A stretch of DNA of 64,000 bases. Source: Stenotrophomonas cyclobalanopsidis. GTDB taxonomy: Bacteria > Pseudomonadota > Gammaproteobacteria > Xanthomonadales > Xanthomonadaceae. The notes below the pieces were generated by a model. The model was not told where the DNA came from, ran no database searches, and saw only the letters and a list, made by a program, of their open reading frames with translations. Numbering within the stretch: position 1 is the first letter of the stretch; every line of letters begins with the position of its first letter. The stretch covers positions 36,681-100,680 of the forward strand of contig NZ_VYKI01000008.1 in assembly GCF_008710035.1 (NCBI RefSeq), read 5' to 3'. Shown here one piece after another: positions 63,030-64,000 of this stretch. Both the position numbers and the translations under genes were made by a program.

Positions 63030-64000
63030 ATGATTTTTGCCCTGGCTTGTATCGGCGCCATGCTGATCATTCTGTTCTTCCGTCGGGCTGTCCTTCTCAT
63101 GCCCGCATGGATGATGTTGACTCCTAAAGCACTTTTGCTTGTGGATATTCCGGGTATTCCTGTCCTTAGCGTTTACCGTTTCCTGATGGCAATAGTTTTG
63201 GTCATGTACGGGATAACGCTGGCGCTTGCCCGCAGGGGCGCGTTGACGCGAGGTCCTTTCTTCGCAGGCTTGGTGATCTTTTTTGGCACCGCGGGTGTGT
63301 CCGTCATCATGAACCTGGGTAGTGCCACGGCCGGCGTCATGACTTGGATTGCACTACTTCTTGAAGTGGGTGTGCCTGTGATGGCCTTCGCGCACTTTGC
63401 CGGTGGCATGCGTCTTGACGAAGCGAGGGCACTGCTGAGGGTCTACGTAGTCTTCTTCACTCTGCTGGCGATGTACGCAATTGCTGCATATCTGGTGAAT
63501 TGGAATCCCTACATCGATTTCATCAACTCAACCACGCAGACCGGACGAGTGATGGCGCGGACATATGCTGACACTCTGCGTGGAATGCGTGCGCAGGGGA
63601 CGACTTCGCACCCGATCACCTACGGTGCACTGGTCGCCATGCTGCTTCTCTGCTACTACGTCGTGAAGTTGTGTGCCCGGATTCGCCCGCGTCAATTGAT
63701 CGCGCTTGGTCTCTTCTCAGGGGTAATCGTTACTTCGGTTCTCCTCACTAATTCTCGCAGCCCATTGATACTCTACTTCTTCGCGCTGCTGGTTTTTGGG
63801 GTCTCGGTCGGTATCATCAAGTCGTTGAAGTATTCACTATTGGGTGCAGTTTTGTTTGTTGCTGCCCTCGCAAGTTCAGATGTTTTCCTGGAGAAGGTTC
63901 TCTCCGTGGTCAACATTTTCGACTCCTCGATTGGTGTGGAACAAAATGGCTCAGACCTGGCTATGCGCGCCGGACAGTTTGCAGTTTCACTTTCCTATTT
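63030..64000 (+). CDS. Wzy-like O-antigen/EPS polymerase, partial at the window end
   Basis: The reading frame opens at ATG 63030 (MIFALACIGAMLIILFF) and continues to the last base with no stop, so about 323 residues are visible. It is almost wholly hydrophobic, with about eight to nine helices. A larger loop with NWNPYIDFINSTTQTGRVMA and a GTTSHPITYGALVAML motif fits the Wzy/WaaL (O-antigen ligase-like) family. A GGGGA site precedes the start by about 10 bases. Confidence 0.85.
   Translation, partial: MIFALACIGAMLIILFFRRAVLLMPAWMMLTPKALLLVDIPGIPVLSVYRFLMAIVLVMYGITLALARRGALTRGPFFAGLVIFFGTAGVSVIMNLGSATAGVMTWIALLLEVGVPVMAFAHFAGGMRLDEARALLRVYVVFFTLLAMYAIAAYLVNWNPYIDFINSTTQTGRVMARTYADTLRGMRAQGTTSHPITYGALVAMLLLCYYVVKLCARIRPRQLIALGLFSGVIVTSVLLTNSRSPLILYFFALLVFGVSVGIIKSLKYSLLGAVLFVAALASSDVFLEKVLSVVNIFDSSIGVEQNGSDLAMRAGQFAVSLSY

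Overview
The window looks like chromosome of a Stenotrophomonas maltophilia-complex bacterium (Xanthomonadaceae). The grounds are high GC with strong G/C third positions, a typical Xanthomonad gene set (FolD, GuaB, GuaA, MurB, PyrD, a GumD/WcaJ-type sugar transferase), an APH(9)-like phosphotransferase, and above all dozens of short palindromes headed by GTAG. These match the SMAG (REP-like) elements that carpet S. maltophilia intergenic DNA. No tRNA, rRNA, CRISPR array, transposase or integrase was recognised.

Layout. 0.2-6.5 kb: Kef-type antiporter, folD, then guaB and guaA for GMP synthesis. 6.5-11.7 kb: an accessory patch just downstream of guaA, a known island hotspot. It holds a degraded coding remnant and a large, AT-richer membrane P-loop NTPase of the YobI/KAP type. 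11.8-18.7 kb: 3-hydroxybutyrate dehydrogenase, a seven-unit tandem array of paired SMAGs, a small unknown gene behind a heavily structured leader, an HxlR/SDR divergent pair, and an AraC regulator divergent from an SDR-VOC-NTF2-VOC operon. 18.8-30 kb: signalling genes, namely a CheW-like protein, an EAL protein, a Cache-GGDEF cyclase, an SDR/AraC pair, two BLUF photoreceptor proteins, a hybrid histidine kinase, and a response regulator overlapping it tail to tail. 30-32.4 kb: a TetR gene and a membrane protein sharing the same 14-bp palindromic operator, then an FtrA-like regulator.

32.7-43.4 kb: the most interesting block. A TonB-dependent receptor is followed by FMN reductase, a DUF3088 protein, two luciferase-like flavin monooxygenases, an M20 amidohydrolase, a GNAT acetyltransferase, a fused ABC permease-ATPase and a solute-binding protein. 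This gene set parallels the ytm and yxe operons of Bacillus subtilis, which take up S-modified cysteines, N-acetylate them, oxidatively remove the S-substituent and deacetylate the product. I infer a Gram-negative S-substituted-cysteine (organosulfur) salvage pathway with its own outer-membrane port. The amidohydrolase carries an in-frame SMAG pair in its N-terminal coding sequence.

43.5-55.6 kb: LysR/quinone-reductase pair, MBL hydrolase/TetR pair, APH(9)-like kinase, then a minus-strand series with a DMT transporter, murB, pyrD, a methyltransferase, a DUF4190 protein, an SDR and an ALDH7-family dehydrogenase. 55.9 kb to the end: an exopolysaccharide locus with initiating sugar phosphotransferase, low-molecular-weight tyrosine phosphatase, Wzc-type tyrosine kinase, Wzx flippase, glycosyltransferase and a Wzy-like polymerase cut by the window edge. 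A Clp/CRP-like site lies upstream.
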